A stretch of 64,000 nucleotides of DNA from JAMQKA01 sp043951865 (lineage in GTDB: Bacteria > Bacteroidota > Rhodothermia > Balneolales > Balneolaceae): positions 1 through 64,000 of the forward strand of contig NZ_JBINJF010000001.1 of assembly GCF_043951865.1 (NCBI RefSeq). The letters run 5' to 3'. The notes beneath the pieces are model-generated. The model was given only the letters and a program-made list of their open reading frames with translations. It did no database searches and was not told the origin of the DNA. Position 1 is the first letter of the stretch; each line of letters begins with the position of its first letter. Shown here in pieces: positions 51,253-61,300 of this stretch. The position numbers were made by a program, and so were the translations under genes.

Positions 51253-52623
51253 CTATTGCCCCATATCCTGCAGCAATTGTTTGCATCGAAGCAGTGCCCG
51301 CATGGTGTGGTAGTTCCCTTTCCAGATGGTTGCTTTGGGGGCTTCTCTCATATCGGGGTCCTCATCAAGACCTCGCTCATACCATCCGCCGTGCCGGGGA
51401 TCCAGCAGATAGTTCTTGATATACTCCCACTGCCTTGCAAACAGGTCAAAATAGTTGTACTCCGGATCATCGGGAAAATGGCGGGCCATGATGAGCAGTG
51501 AATGCAGTGCCTCTGCCTGGGCCCACCAGACTTTGGATGAATCGGTGATAGTTATCTCACTATCACCCTGGAAATAATAGCCGCGGTCGTAGAAACCACC
51601 CTCCTCCTCATCCCATGCCTTGTCGATTGTGTGATCGACCATCTTTTTCGCGTGCGTCAACACTGAATCTTCGCTGAAATCAAGGGCATGAGCGGCCTCA
51701 AGGATCAGAAAAGCGGTTTCTATATCATGCCCAAATGTGATGTGGTCGGTGGCCAGATTCTGTTCCTGGACTGCCCGTGAGGAATCCGTATACACGACGG
51801 GCGTCCAGTCTTCCCGGAAGTAGAGGTTCATATATCCCCTGTCGGTGGTAAAGGTATCGCGTACCACCCGGAACATGTCGTAAAGCCGGGCCCGAACTGT
51901 TTGGTCTGGCCACACCTGGTAGAGTTCTGCCAGAGCCTCCAGGATGTGAATGCCGCTGTTGTAATCCTTGGGATAGCCCTGCTCGTACGGCTCTCCCTCT
52001 CGCGTCAGGCTGTTAAAATAGCCGCCGTGTTCATGATCGTAGGAGCCTTCGTCCAGCCACTCGAACGCCTGCCGGGCAAGCACCAGGGCGGCCGAATCCC
52101 CCGAAGCCTGGTAATAGGAGGCCAGCCCGTAGATACCAAATGCATTCCCGTAGAGTCCTTTGCGGATGACCCCGTCATCGTCGGGAATCACCTCTCCTTC
52201 GCGCGTTACGCTGGTATAGAAACCGCCATACTCCTCATCCCACATGTGATTCCGGAGAAAATCGAACCCGTGCTTTCCATATTTGACAAAATCTTTCCTG
52301 GATGGATCGCGATAGGCAACTTTTGACGCCGTCCAGGTATGGCGCGCCTGGGTAACGATCATTTTATCCTGGGGACCAATCGACTGCCAGTCATGGGAAT
52401 ACCGGCTCAAAAAACCGCCATACTTATTATCAACAGTTCGCGGGTACCACAAGTTGTACTGGTCAACCAGTACGCTGTCAATTTCGGAAGCTATTTCCTG
52501 CCGTTGCTGTACCGACTGGTTTTCAGTGGTCGAAGTCTGACAGCTGGTGATTAAACAACCTGCCAGGACGATAATCAGGTAACGAACTGTGTTTGCACTA
52601 AATCCCTCATTAAATTTCAACAT
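51253..52623 (-). CDS. AGE family epimerase/isomerase, lipoprotein form
   Basis: This 456-aa protein is an (alpha/alpha)6-barrel sugar epimerase of the N-acylglucosamine 2-epimerase group, which includes mannose and cellobiose 2-epimerases and aldose-ketose isomerases. Visible barrel segments are YGGFLSRYSHDW, QARHTWTASKVAYRD, HGFDFLRNHMWDEEYGGFYTSVTREGE, NSGIHILEALAELYQVWPD, FGHDIETAFLILEAAHAL and KVWWAQAEALHSLL. Unlike the usual cytosolic enzyme it has a lipoprotein signal (LITSC, Cys28). Placed between a dehydratase and a PQQ dehydrogenase, it may convert sugars (for example mannose-type to glucose-type) before oxidation. The substrate is inferred. Confidence 0.88.
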   Translation of the reverse strand: MLKFNEGFSANTVRYLIIVLAGCLITSCQTSTTENQSVQQRQEIASEIDSVLVDQYNLWYPRTVDNKYGGFLSRYSHDWQSIGPQDKMIVTQARHTWTASKVAYRDPSRKDFVKYGKHGFDFLRNHMWDEEYGGFYTSVTREGEVIPDDDGVIRKGLYGNAFGIYGLASYYQASGDSAALVLARQAFEWLDEGSYDHEHGGYFNSLTREGEPYEQGYPKDYNSGIHILEALAELYQVWPDQTVRARLYDMFRVVRDTFTTDRGYMNLYFREDWTPVVYTDSSRAVQEQNLATDHITFGHDIETAFLILEAAHALDFSEDSVLTHAKKMVDHTIDKAWDEEEGGFYDRGYYFQGDSEITITDSSKVWWAQAEALHSLLIMARHFPDDPEYNYFDLFARQWEYIKNYLLDPRHGGWYERGLDEDPDMREAPKATIWKGNYHTMRALLRCKQLLQDMGQ

Positions 52624-52904
52624 ACCTTTATCCCCTAACTTTTAATTTTACCGTTACACAACCGTCTCACAGATTCAACTATGAGAGTAACTGAAATCCA
52701 TAACCCGAACTATTCACAATCATATTAAAAATAGATGTATAAGCCATTGATATTGTTTGATATATCGAAAATCATCTATAGCTCAAATTTGAGTGCCGTA
52801 GCAAATTTCTTAGTGAATAATCCGGGATAAGCGGCTTTTCTCATGAATCTATTTCCTGGTTAAATAGTCTATGTTCTGCATCGCGAAAATTTCCACCAGC
52901 CGGA

Positions 52905-54302
52905 TTAACTCCACAGGCGATCCCAGGAGCGCTGCTCATCCCATTCCGGGGTCGGTTCGAAGAAGCCAAGCTCCTGATCCATATGTTCTTTTATAACCTC
53001 CTCATTCAGCTCCACCCCGAGACCCGGTTTCTCCGGGACCTTGACGTAGCCATTCTGGACAATCGGCTTCTCAATACCTGTAACCAGGTCATCATACCAG
53101 GGGGTATCCACAAAGTGATGCTCCAGCCACAGGAAATTTTCAGTGGCGGCCGCGGCGTGCACGCAACCCAGGAACGAGACCGGGGATGAAGCATGGTGCA
53201 TCTGCATGGGGATGCCCTTCTGTTGAGCATAGTCGCCAATTTTTTTTGTTTCCAGGAGTCCGCCGGCGCCCACGGGATCGGGATGCACAATATTCACCGC
53301 CTGCTTGTCGATCAGCTCCTTGAAGCCCCCTTCCAGCATGTAGATATCTTCGCCCGTAAGGGTGGGCGTCGTGGAGGCTTCGGTGATCTCTCGCCACTGG
53401 TCCGTGTACTGCCAGGGAATAAGGTCCTCCATGTAGGCCAGGTTATACGGCTCGGCCGCCCGGGCCAGCTTGATCGCCTCGTTTACGCCAAAATGTCCCC
53501 AGTGGTCGGTACCCATCGGTATTTCGTACCCGATCTGCGAGCGCATCACGTCCAGGTACTCCATCAGCCGGTCGATTCCCTTTTCGGTTACCTGCACACG
53601 GGTGAACGGGTGTTCGGTGTTGGCATAACTGCCGGGAATCGAATTCCAGCCACTCAGCCCGCCCGGTTTGTTTTCCCAGTGTTCGGTGTTGACAAGCGCT
53701 CCTTCGACATCCTCCAGCAGGCTGATGCCGATATCCATTTTCAGGGCGGTATATCCCCGGTCTACCCGCTCCTGCATCCGCATCGCATACTCCTGGGGAT
53801 CGCTCGACATCGTGGTATCGCAGTAGATGCGCACCTTGTCACGGTACTTCCCGCCCAGCATCTGGTAGACGGGCACGCCGTACGCTTTCCCGGCCAGGTC
53901 CCACAGGGCCGTTTCCACACCCGATACGCCACCGCCCTGCCGACCGTGATGGCCAAACTGCTTTATGATTTTAAATATTTTTTCGACGTTGCAGGGATTG
54001 AGTCCCAGGATGCGGCTCTTCAACATCAGGGCATAGCGATAATCCCCAATATCGCGGACATCTCCATGACCGACAATACCCTGGTTGGTGTAGATACGGA
54101 TAATGGGCGTGCGAAGAACCCGCGTGACCCGCATGTCGGTAATTTCAAGTTCCGAAGGGTTCGAATTACGGTTGACGTGTTGAGAGGCGTAAGCCACCTG
54201 GTCCTCGATCGGGGCCAGTGTCAAACCAGCCATACTGAGCCCGCCCAGTCCGACCTTTTTAAGAAAATTTCTCCGACTGTTTTTACCTGTTTTATTTTCC
54301 AT
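52905..54302 (-). CDS. Tat-exported enolase-superfamily protein, paralogue of 28471
   Basis: The product is about 465 aa. I start at ATG 54302, 8 nt after an AAGGA site; an ATG at 54311 would be too close to it. The Tat signal is RRNFLKKVGLGG followed by LSMAGLTLAPIED. N-domain GVETALWDLAGKAYGVPVYQMLGG precedes barrel motifs ALKMDIG, GTDHWGHFG, YMEDLIPW, TGEDIYMLEGG, VHPDPVGAGG and MHHASSPVSFLG. It ends in PTPEWDEQRSWDRLWS, shared with the proteins at 28471 and 55854. It is very similar to 28471 outside the loop after strand 2. Likely an aldonate dehydratase; the substrate is not known. A repeat lies in the spacer upstream. Confidence 0.88.
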   Translation of the reverse strand: MENKTGKNSRRNFLKKVGLGGLSMAGLTLAPIEDQVAYASQHVNRNSNPSELEITDMRVTRVLRTPIIRIYTNQGIVGHGDVRDIGDYRYALMLKSRILGLNPCNVEKIFKIIKQFGHHGRQGGGVSGVETALWDLAGKAYGVPVYQMLGGKYRDKVRIYCDTTMSSDPQEYAMRMQERVDRGYTALKMDIGISLLEDVEGALVNTEHWENKPGGLSGWNSIPGSYANTEHPFTRVQVTEKGIDRLMEYLDVMRSQIGYEIPMGTDHWGHFGVNEAIKLARAAEPYNLAYMEDLIPWQYTDQWREITEASTTPTLTGEDIYMLEGGFKELIDKQAVNIVHPDPVGAGGLLETKKIGDYAQQKGIPMQMHHASSPVSFLGCVHAAAATENFLWLEHHFVDTPWYDDLVTGIEKPIVQNGYVKVPEKPGLGVELNEEVIKEHMDQELGFFEPTPEWDEQRSWDRLWS

Positions 54303-54402
54303 ACATGCCATCCTTCATTTAATTTGTTGAATCCGTTGAACTCCCGGCCGATTATATCCGCAATCGATCGTGGCACAACTTCCGGATTTTTATATGAGGA
54401 AC

Positions 54403-54505
54403 CTTTTCAAAACCTTCTACTTTGTTGGGAAGTGGTTGTACCACCGACCGTATTGCCCTTTTAAACGAGAGTGCAACTCCCTCAAAAGAAGGTGTTATAA
54501 AACAA
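54403..54505 (-). repeat. MITE-like repeat, copy C (reverse orientation)
   Basis: Read on the minus strand it contains GAGTTGCACTCTCGTTTAAA, GGTCGGTGGTACAACCACTT and CCCAACAAAGTAGAAGGTTT, and ends TTTTGAAAAG. The interior aligns well with copies A and B; the distal end at about 54485-54505 has diverged. It lies between the BASS and dehydratase genes. Confidence 0.7.
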
Positions 54506-54530
54506 CCCTCTTTGGTATTTTTTGACCTGT

Positions 54531-55688
54531 TTACTCCGCGTCACTGACTTGCTGGGTACCGGCCTCAGCCCTGGCGGTCTCGGGTTCTTCGCCGGGGAGC
54601 TCTCCCTCCTCGGCCAGTGCCCGGCGGCGCCACCAGTTGGCCAGGGTGGAACCGGAGATGTTCATCCACGGGCCAAACACGGCGGGAGCCAGTCCCACGG
54701 TCGCCAGCTTGCCCATCTCCTGGGCCAGCCCGGAGGCCATCCCCCCGTTCTGCATGCCCACCTCAAAGGCGATGGTGCGGCACGACTTCTCGTCCATCCC
54801 GAACAGCCGGCAGCCCCAGTAGCCAAAAAAGTAGCCCAGCGCATTGTGAATGACGGCCGCCAGGATCAGCAGCAGCCCGATCGAGACCAGCGAGTCGCGG
54901 CCTGCCGCCGTGATCACCGCAATGATAAAGGCGATGCCCGCCATCGAAACCAGTGGCATGATATCGTCCAGCCACTTGACCTTTCCGTGCAGAAAATGGT
55001 TAAACAGCAGCCCCAGCACAATCGGGGCGATAATCATGTTCAGGATGCTCCACATCATCCCGATCGCATCGATCGGGACAAACTGGCCGGCCAGCAGCTG
55101 CATCAGAAACGGCGTTGCCAGCGGCGAGAGCATCGTGGAGACCGCCGTCAGGGTAATCGACAGGGCCAGGTCCGCCTTGCCGATGAAGGCCATCACATTG
55201 GAGGCCACCCCGCCCGGGCAGGAACCGATCAGCACCACACCGGCGGCAATTTCAGCGGGAAAGCCGAAGCTCAGCGCCAGGCTGATCCCCACCAGCGGCA
55301 TAATAGAATACTGGCAAACCAGGCCCACCGCCACGCCTTTGGGTTTTTTCAGCACGCCGGCAAAATCCTGCAGGCTCAGCTGGGTGCCCATCCCAAACAT
55401 GATGAGCTGGATCAGCGGGACAATCAGGTTACTCAGGTCATACCCGCCCCAGCTTGTCATATACTGCGGGTAAAACATGGCAAAAGAGACGGAGGCAAAG
55501 ATCCACAGGGAGAAGGCGAACGACTTGAAGATCGTGTCGGTGCCCCGTACCCCGATCGCCAGGGCCACGAACATGGTGGTGATCAGCGGACCGAGCAGGC
55601 TCGCACCGTAGCCCAGGGCCAGGGCCACCCCGGCCGCGAGAAAACAGAGCAGGCTCAGATACAATAATAGCTTGAACGATAACTTCAT
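54531..55688 (-). CDS. BASS family transporter, second copy
   Basis: This 385-aa protein is a full-length paralogue of the transporter at 33608, with the same extra N-terminal helices. It carries FGMGTQLSLQDFAGVLKKPKGVAVGLVCQYS, LIGSCPGGVASNVMAFIGKADLALSITLTAV, a central MWSILNMIIAPIVLGLLFNHFLHG, and RTIAFEVGMQNGGMASGLAQEMG. The GGVASN and EVGMQN segments are the sodium-site regions of the family. It lies between two enolase-superfamily dehydratase genes, which supports import of a 2-keto-3-deoxy acid or pyruvate rather than bile acid. The C-terminus is Glu/Pro-rich. Confidence 0.9.
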   Translation of the reverse strand: MKLSFKLLLYLSLLCFLAAGVALALGYGASLLGPLITTMFVALAIGVRGTDTIFKSFAFSLWIFASVSFAMFYPQYMTSWGGYDLSNLIVPLIQLIMFGMGTQLSLQDFAGVLKKPKGVAVGLVCQYSIMPLVGISLALSFGFPAEIAAGVVLIGSCPGGVASNVMAFIGKADLALSITLTAVSTMLSPLATPFLMQLLAGQFVPIDAIGMMWSILNMIIAPIVLGLLFNHFLHGKVKWLDDIMPLVSMAGIAFIIAVITAAGRDSLVSIGLLLILAAVIHNALGYFFGYWGCRLFGMDEKSCRTIAFEVGMQNGGMASGLAQEMGKLATVGLAPAVFGPWMNISGSTLANWWRRRALAEEGELPGEEPETARAEAGTQQVSDAE

Positions 55689-55853
55689 CTATACAACTTT
55701 TTGTGTTTAAATTAGTGTATTCAAAACATTTGAGCGTGTGGAGCAATACGAGATTGGAAGGGAAGCGGGGAAAAATCCATTCATCGCCTTCCCCGCCTGC
55801 CCGGTTGTCAATTTAATCCCCATTTTTCACGATAATTTTGGCAAAAAATGCGG

Positions 55854-57275
55854 CTAGCTCCAGAGCCGATCCCAGGATCGCTGTTCGTCCCATTCCGGGG
55901 TGGGCTCAAAGAACCCGGCACCGTCAATGAGCAGTTCCTTGACCGCCTCCATATTGAGATCGAAGCCCAGCCCCGGTTTCTCCGGTACCGGCACGTATCC
56001 CTCGTCAAATACCACCGTATCGCCGGCAATCAGGCTGTACCAGGCATCGTTTTCTACTGAATGATGCTCCAGGGCCACAAAATTTTCGGTGGCTGCCGCT
56101 GCGTGTACAGAGGCAAAAAATCCGATGGGGGAACCCGCGTAGTGCAGGTACATCGCCAGGCCGCCCTGCTGGGCGTAATCCCCAATTCTCTTGGTCTCCA
56201 GGATCCCCCCTGTAGACCCAAGATCGGGATGCACCATATTCACCGCCTGCTTGTCTATAAGCTCCTTGAAGCCTCCCTCCAGGCCAAAGATATCTTCGCC
56301 GGTCATGGTGGGAGTGGTAGTAGAGCGGGTAATTTCTTTCCATTTGTCGATCCACTTCCATGCAACCATATCTTCCATATAGGCCAGCGTATAAGGTTCG
56401 AGCCTGCGAGCCAGCTTGATCGCTTCGTCGGTGTCAAAGTGACCGGTGTGATCGATGCCGAGCGGTATTTCGTATCCGATGGTATCGCGCATAACGCTTA
56501 CATATTCCTCCAGTGCGTCCAGTCCTTTTTCCGTAATCTGGATACGGGTGAACGGGTGATCGATCTGCCCGTATTCCCCGTGCGTGCCGGAGTACTGGCT
56601 CTGCAGCTCCCGGCTGCCCTGCGGTGCGTGATGGTGCGTATTCACCAAGGCCCCTTCGATATCATCCAGCAGCCCGATGCCGATATCCATCTTCAGGGCG
56701 GTGTAGCCCTTGTCGACCCGGGTCTCTTTCATCCGCCTGGCAAACACGTGGGGATCGTCGGCCCCTGCAGTATCGGCGTAAAGCCGTACCTTGTCACGGT
56801 ATTTCCCGCCCAGCAGCTGATAGACGGGCACCCCGTACGCTTTCCCGGTCAGATCCCAGAGGGCCGTTTCCACCCCGGACACGCCGCCGCCCTGCCGTCC
56901 GTGATCGCCAAACTGGCGGATAATTTTAAATATTTTTTCAACATTGCATGGATTGAGCCCCAGGATACGGCTCTTCAGCATCAACGCATAGCGGGGGTCG
57001 CCCCCGTCACGAACCTCCCCGAAGCCGGAAATTCCCTGGTTGGTATCGATCCGGATGATCGGTGTCCGGAAGGGAATACCGTCAATCTCGGCAATTCGCA
57101 TATCGGTAATTTCGAGGTCGGACGGGGCGGAATTCCGGTTTACCCTTGAGGTGGCCTGCTCAAGCTGCTGTTCGTACGGGGCCATCAAGACAGACCCCAA
57201 GCCCAGTCCTCCCATTCCCGCCTGCTTAATAAAATCTCTTCGATTCACACCCTTCTTGTTGGTTTCTTTACTCAT
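55854..57275 (-). CDS. Tat-exported enolase-superfamily protein, third paralogue of the group
   Basis: This 473-aa protein has a Tat signal (RRDFIKQAGMGGLGLGSVLMAP). The N-domain ends GVETALWDLTGKAYGVPVYQLLGG. The barrel has ALKMDIG, a longer His-rich loop after strand 2 (NTHHHAPQGSRE), GIDHTGHFDTDEA, YMEDMVAW, TGEDIFGLEGG, VHPDLGSTGG and LHYAGSPIGFFA, where one His of the HH pair seen in the paralogues is Tyr-flanked. The C-terminus PTPEWDEQRSWDRLWS is shared. The altered metal-side loop (HTGH instead of HWGH) suggests a different but related acid-sugar substrate. It lies between the RraA-like gene (48 bp) and the BASS gene. Confidence 0.87.
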   Translation of the reverse strand: MSKETNKKGVNRRDFIKQAGMGGLGLGSVLMAPYEQQLEQATSRVNRNSAPSDLEITDMRIAEIDGIPFRTPIIRIDTNQGISGFGEVRDGGDPRYALMLKSRILGLNPCNVEKIFKIIRQFGDHGRQGGGVSGVETALWDLTGKAYGVPVYQLLGGKYRDKVRLYADTAGADDPHVFARRMKETRVDKGYTALKMDIGIGLLDDIEGALVNTHHHAPQGSRELQSQYSGTHGEYGQIDHPFTRIQITEKGLDALEEYVSVMRDTIGYEIPLGIDHTGHFDTDEAIKLARRLEPYTLAYMEDMVAWKWIDKWKEITRSTTTPTMTGEDIFGLEGGFKELIDKQAVNMVHPDLGSTGGILETKRIGDYAQQGGLAMYLHYAGSPIGFFASVHAAAATENFVALEHHSVENDAWYSLIAGDTVVFDEGYVPVPEKPGLGFDLNMEAVKELLIDGAGFFEPTPEWDEQRSWDRLWS

Positions 57276-57323
57276 AAGACTATATTTTTTGATTTTTTTA
57301 TTCAGTGCTGCAAGAATTTCACC

Positions 57324-58295
57324 CTACTCTTCCAGGAGTTCGTCAATGGTTGCCTGGCCTACCCCGAACTTTTCCTGCAGCTCCTCGCTGTTGGACCGCA
57401 ACCAGTTTTCAAAATCCTGCCGTATTTCGTCTGTCCACTCGGTATCCATCTGCCCGGCGGTGTAGGTACCGTCCTGCACGCGCTGGTGGGCAAAACCGTC
57501 TCGCAGGCGGGTTCGCTCCGAATCGATCACGACTTCTTCTGCAAGATGAGCCGGGATGAAGATAACACCAGTCTGCTTGGCCAGTACCACGTCACCGGGC
57601 ATCACGGTAGCTTCTCCAATCAGCGTCGGGGTATTCAGACCGATCAGCATCATATGCTGAATAAAGGAGGGATCCCAGTCTCTGACAAAGGCGTTGAATC
57701 CCTCAATCTCGGAGAGGCCCTCTCGGTCACGGGAAGAACCTTCGAACACCACGCCGTTTCCGGAATTGGCATAAATGGTGTTGCCCAGCCGATCACCGAT
57801 CAGCGTACCGTCTTTGATTTTGCCAAATCCATTGGCCACATACAGGTCGCCCTGGTTGAGCATATCTATCGGCCAGGTGTTGGTGGGACCGGTATGTCCG
57901 GCTTTCTCCTGTTGTTCCGAAATGTGCTTCTGCACGCCCGGTCGTGCAGGATAGTACGTCGCCGTTAACGCGCGGCCAACCATTACTTCCCCCGGTTTAA
58001 GTATTTTCCAGGGGCCTCCGGCAAACTGGTTGTGGTAGTCGTGCTGCCGCAGCGTTCCCCAGGCTTCTTCAATCGATACCTCTTCCATCCGCTCCAATAC
58101 GTCGGCAGGCACCTTGGGACGGCCGTCCGGGTAGCGCTCCCCCTCCCACTCAGAGGTCATGGAAATCAAGGTTTGCCTGGGAATTTTTTGTGCGTTAAGG
58201 GGAACCTGCAGGCAAAGAATAAATGCGGCCACCAGCAGTGTACCCTGTTTAAATCTTCTGGTAAAAAAATGCTCTAAAGGGTTCATTGTATCCAT
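57324..58295 (-). CDS. Secreted RraA-like protein, second copy
   Basis: This 323-aa protein has a Sec signal (about residues 1-35, hydrophobic LLVAAFILCLQVPLNAQ). It is clearly related to the protein at 38936: both share SEWEGERYPDGRPKVP-type opening, WPIDMLNQGDLYVANGFG, YANSGNGVVFEGSSRDREGLSE and GDVVLAKQTGVIFIPAHLAEEV. Arg189-Asp190 keep the Arg-Asp pair of RraA-fold aldolases. It therefore probably acts on an external 2-oxo acid, for example as a pyruvate aldolase; decarboxylase activity is also known in the fold. It follows the SusC gene by 104 bp, in the position where SusD would be expected. The start could be ATG 58295 or 58286. Confidence 0.82.
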   Translation of the reverse strand: MDTMNPLEHFFTRRFKQGTLLVAAFILCLQVPLNAQKIPRQTLISMTSEWEGERYPDGRPKVPADVLERMEEVSIEEAWGTLRQHDYHNQFAGGPWKILKPGEVMVGRALTATYYPARPGVQKHISEQQEKAGHTGPTNTWPIDMLNQGDLYVANGFGKIKDGTLIGDRLGNTIYANSGNGVVFEGSSRDREGLSEIEGFNAFVRDWDPSFIQHMMLIGLNTPTLIGEATVMPGDVVLAKQTGVIFIPAHLAEEVVIDSERTRLRDGFAHQRVQDGTYTAGQMDTEWTDEIRQDFENWLRSNSEELQEKFGVGQATIDELLEE

Positions 58296-58399
58296 GGTTA
58301 ATATGACTTTATATTTACATGTTATGTTTTACTTGATTTATTGAAGATGTATCACTCTTATTCCTTTTACTTCACTGGAACTGTTCATCCCGGTTTCAG

Positions 58400-61300
58400 T
58401 CAGAATCCGACTTCCAGTCCAACCAAAAACTGTTTGGGCTGGGGATATACGAATCGGTCAATCCCGGCATCGCGGGCCGTTCCCGAGCTAAGCGAGCCTA
58501 TTTCCGGCTCCAGTCCGCTGTAACCGGTGAGTGTCAGCAAATTTTGAGCTGCCATGTATGCCCTGAGCTGACGAATGCCCGCCCGTTCGACCAGCTGCCG
58601 GTTAAAAGTATACCCGAGTGTGAGGTTTTTTATCCTCAGATATGAGCCGTTCTCCACATAGATATCGGAAAGGCGCGACATGTTGGAGTTCGGGTCCTGT
58701 GCGGCAACCCGGTGAATGTCGCTGTCGGAATTCTCGGGCGTCCACGCGTCCAGATATTCCGTTCCCTGGTTAAAATTCTGGCGAAAGTCCCGAAGCCATT
58801 TTATAGCCCCGTTAAGAATCTGGTTCCCGTAATTTCCCTGAATAAACAGGTTGAGGTCCACATTTTTATAGGTCAGGTCCGCAACAAACCCATAGGTAAA
58901 ATCAGGAATCGGATTGCCTATGACGGTCTTGTCGTCTCTGTCGACCTGTCCATCCCCGTTCAAATCCCTGAAACGAATATCTCCCGGGGCGGTATAGCGG
59001 CTGGCGGTCGCTTGATCCCGCCCTCCATTGGGGTCCTGGTTCTGGCTGGCATGGCTGTACACTTCATCCCAGCTTCGAAAAAGTCCATCCGAGACATACC
59101 CGTAAAACTGGCCGATCGGTTCTCCCACCCGCGTGACCGATACGTCGGTGATATCATTGGCGATATCACCCTCAAAAATTTCCAACTGGTTGTTGGCTCC
59201 CAGGCTTTTTACCTCATTATCGATGGTAGTGAGATTTCCGGAAAGATCAAGGGTCAGCGCACCCAGCGACTGCCGTAAAGAAACCGCGGCTTCGATCCCC
59301 TGGTTTTCAACCGTTCCTGCATTGATAAACGGGGGATTCAGCCCCACGGATTCAGGAATTGTGGCGGGCCAGATAAGGTCTTCCGTTCGGCGATTGTAGT
59401 AATCCAGATCCACTGCAAGCCAGCCATCGAACAAGCCCAGCTCAAATCCGATATCCGTCTGAACAGAGGTCTCCCAGGTGAGTTCATCATTGGCCAGTTC
59501 CTGCGGTCCAATGCCCTGCACCACCTGGTTACCGAGCACGTAATGGTAATCGGAACTGAGCCTGGCCGCCGTCGGGTAGTTGCCGAGCACCGACTGGTTT
59601 CCCAGCTGTCCCCACCCCGCGCGAAGTTTCAGGTGGCTGATGATATCGGAATTCTCAAGGAAGCGTTCTTCGCCCGCACGCCATCCGACTGATACCGAGG
59701 GAAAGATGCCCACCGGCTGGACGGCGTTAAACAGTTTGGAAGACTCATCGCGGCGGATATTGCCGGTAAACAGGTATTTGTTGTCATACGAATAGGTGAT
59801 ACGGCCAAAAATTGAACGCAGGGAGCTTTCCTGGATTTCGCTGTCAACTCCAAGCTGGGAAGAAGCCGCTCCGAGCGAGCGCACGTTGCGCGGCATCTGC
59901 TGCCCTGTGGCATTGACTACACTCGCGTTAAACGATTGGGCTGAAAATCCGGCCAAAATACCCAGTTGATTCTTTCCGAACGATCGATTGAAATTCAGGG
60001 TCTGCTCAATCAGGGGATTCAGCTCCTGCGTCCTGGTTCTGTTCAGGAAAGAAAAGACCTCCAGCTTCCGGATCGATTCATAAAAATCGTTGTACACGTG
60101 GTCATCTGTATACCTGAAATCCATTCCCGCCTGCAGTTTATAGGTGAAGTGGCTCAAAAAATCCACCTCCCCGTAGAATGAGCTGATAACCGAATACCGG
60201 TCGCTGGTATTGTCAATCAGGTGAGCGTTGGCCACCGGGTTTTCGGCATCCTGTCCGTCTCCGGTAACCGGCCACCCAAATCCGCCGACGAAAGTGTCAT
60301 CATACACCGGAACTGTGGGGGCCTGCTTTACGGCATGTTCAATAGTGCGGCGCCCCCCACTTGTGTCGTTCTGATCGATATCGCTTTTACTCAGCAGGAC
60401 CGATCCCCCGAAAGTAACGTGATCACCCGCATCAAACCGGGCATTGGCACGAAGTGAATAGCGCTGGAAGCCAGATCCAACCATCGTACCCTGCTCATCG
60501 TAATATCCCAGTCCCAGGCTGTAGGTTGACCGGCTTCCCCCGCCGGAGATATCCAGGTTATAGTTTTTCAGCGGTGCGGCCCTGAACAGCTCATCCTGCC
60601 AGTCCGTGTTGTGCGGCGGGCGCTCTCCATTCTGAAAATTTGCCGGCAAACCCGAACTGTTCGGATCCGAATGGACGTCGCGGAGATAGGCGGCGTACTG
60701 CCGGGCATTCAGCACATCGTACCGCTTTGGCTGCACCTGGACGCCATACGATGACTCTGCGGAGACCTGTACCTGACCGTTTTTTGATCCACTTTTCGTG
60801 GTAACCAGTACCACGCCGCCCGAGGCGCGCGAACCATAAATGGCTGCGGCAGAGGCATCCTTGAGGATATCAATCGACTCGATATCACTGGGGCTAATCG
60901 TATTCAGGATCCCGTTCCCGGTCTGTCCCGTTGAGCTGCCCTGGATAGGCACGCCATCGATTACATACAGCGGCGACTCGGAGTTGATCGTCCCGATTCC
61001 GCGGATATTCACGTTTATTGAACCTCCGGGCTTTCCGCCCCCGGTCTGGACGACCTGCACTCCCGGGACCCTGCCCTGCAACGCTTGCTGGAGCGAGCGG
61101 TTCCCGGCACCGGCCGCTTCATCCATCTGTACGCTTCCGACCGAGCCGGTCAGCTGGCTTCGCAGCTGGGTACCATATCCCACAACCACCAGTTCTTCCA
61201 TAGCCAGCGATACAGGCGTCAGCAAAAAGTTAACGACGGCAGTGTCTCCGCCGGTTACCGTTACCTGCTTACGCGCCGGGTTGTACCCCAGGTAGGAGGC

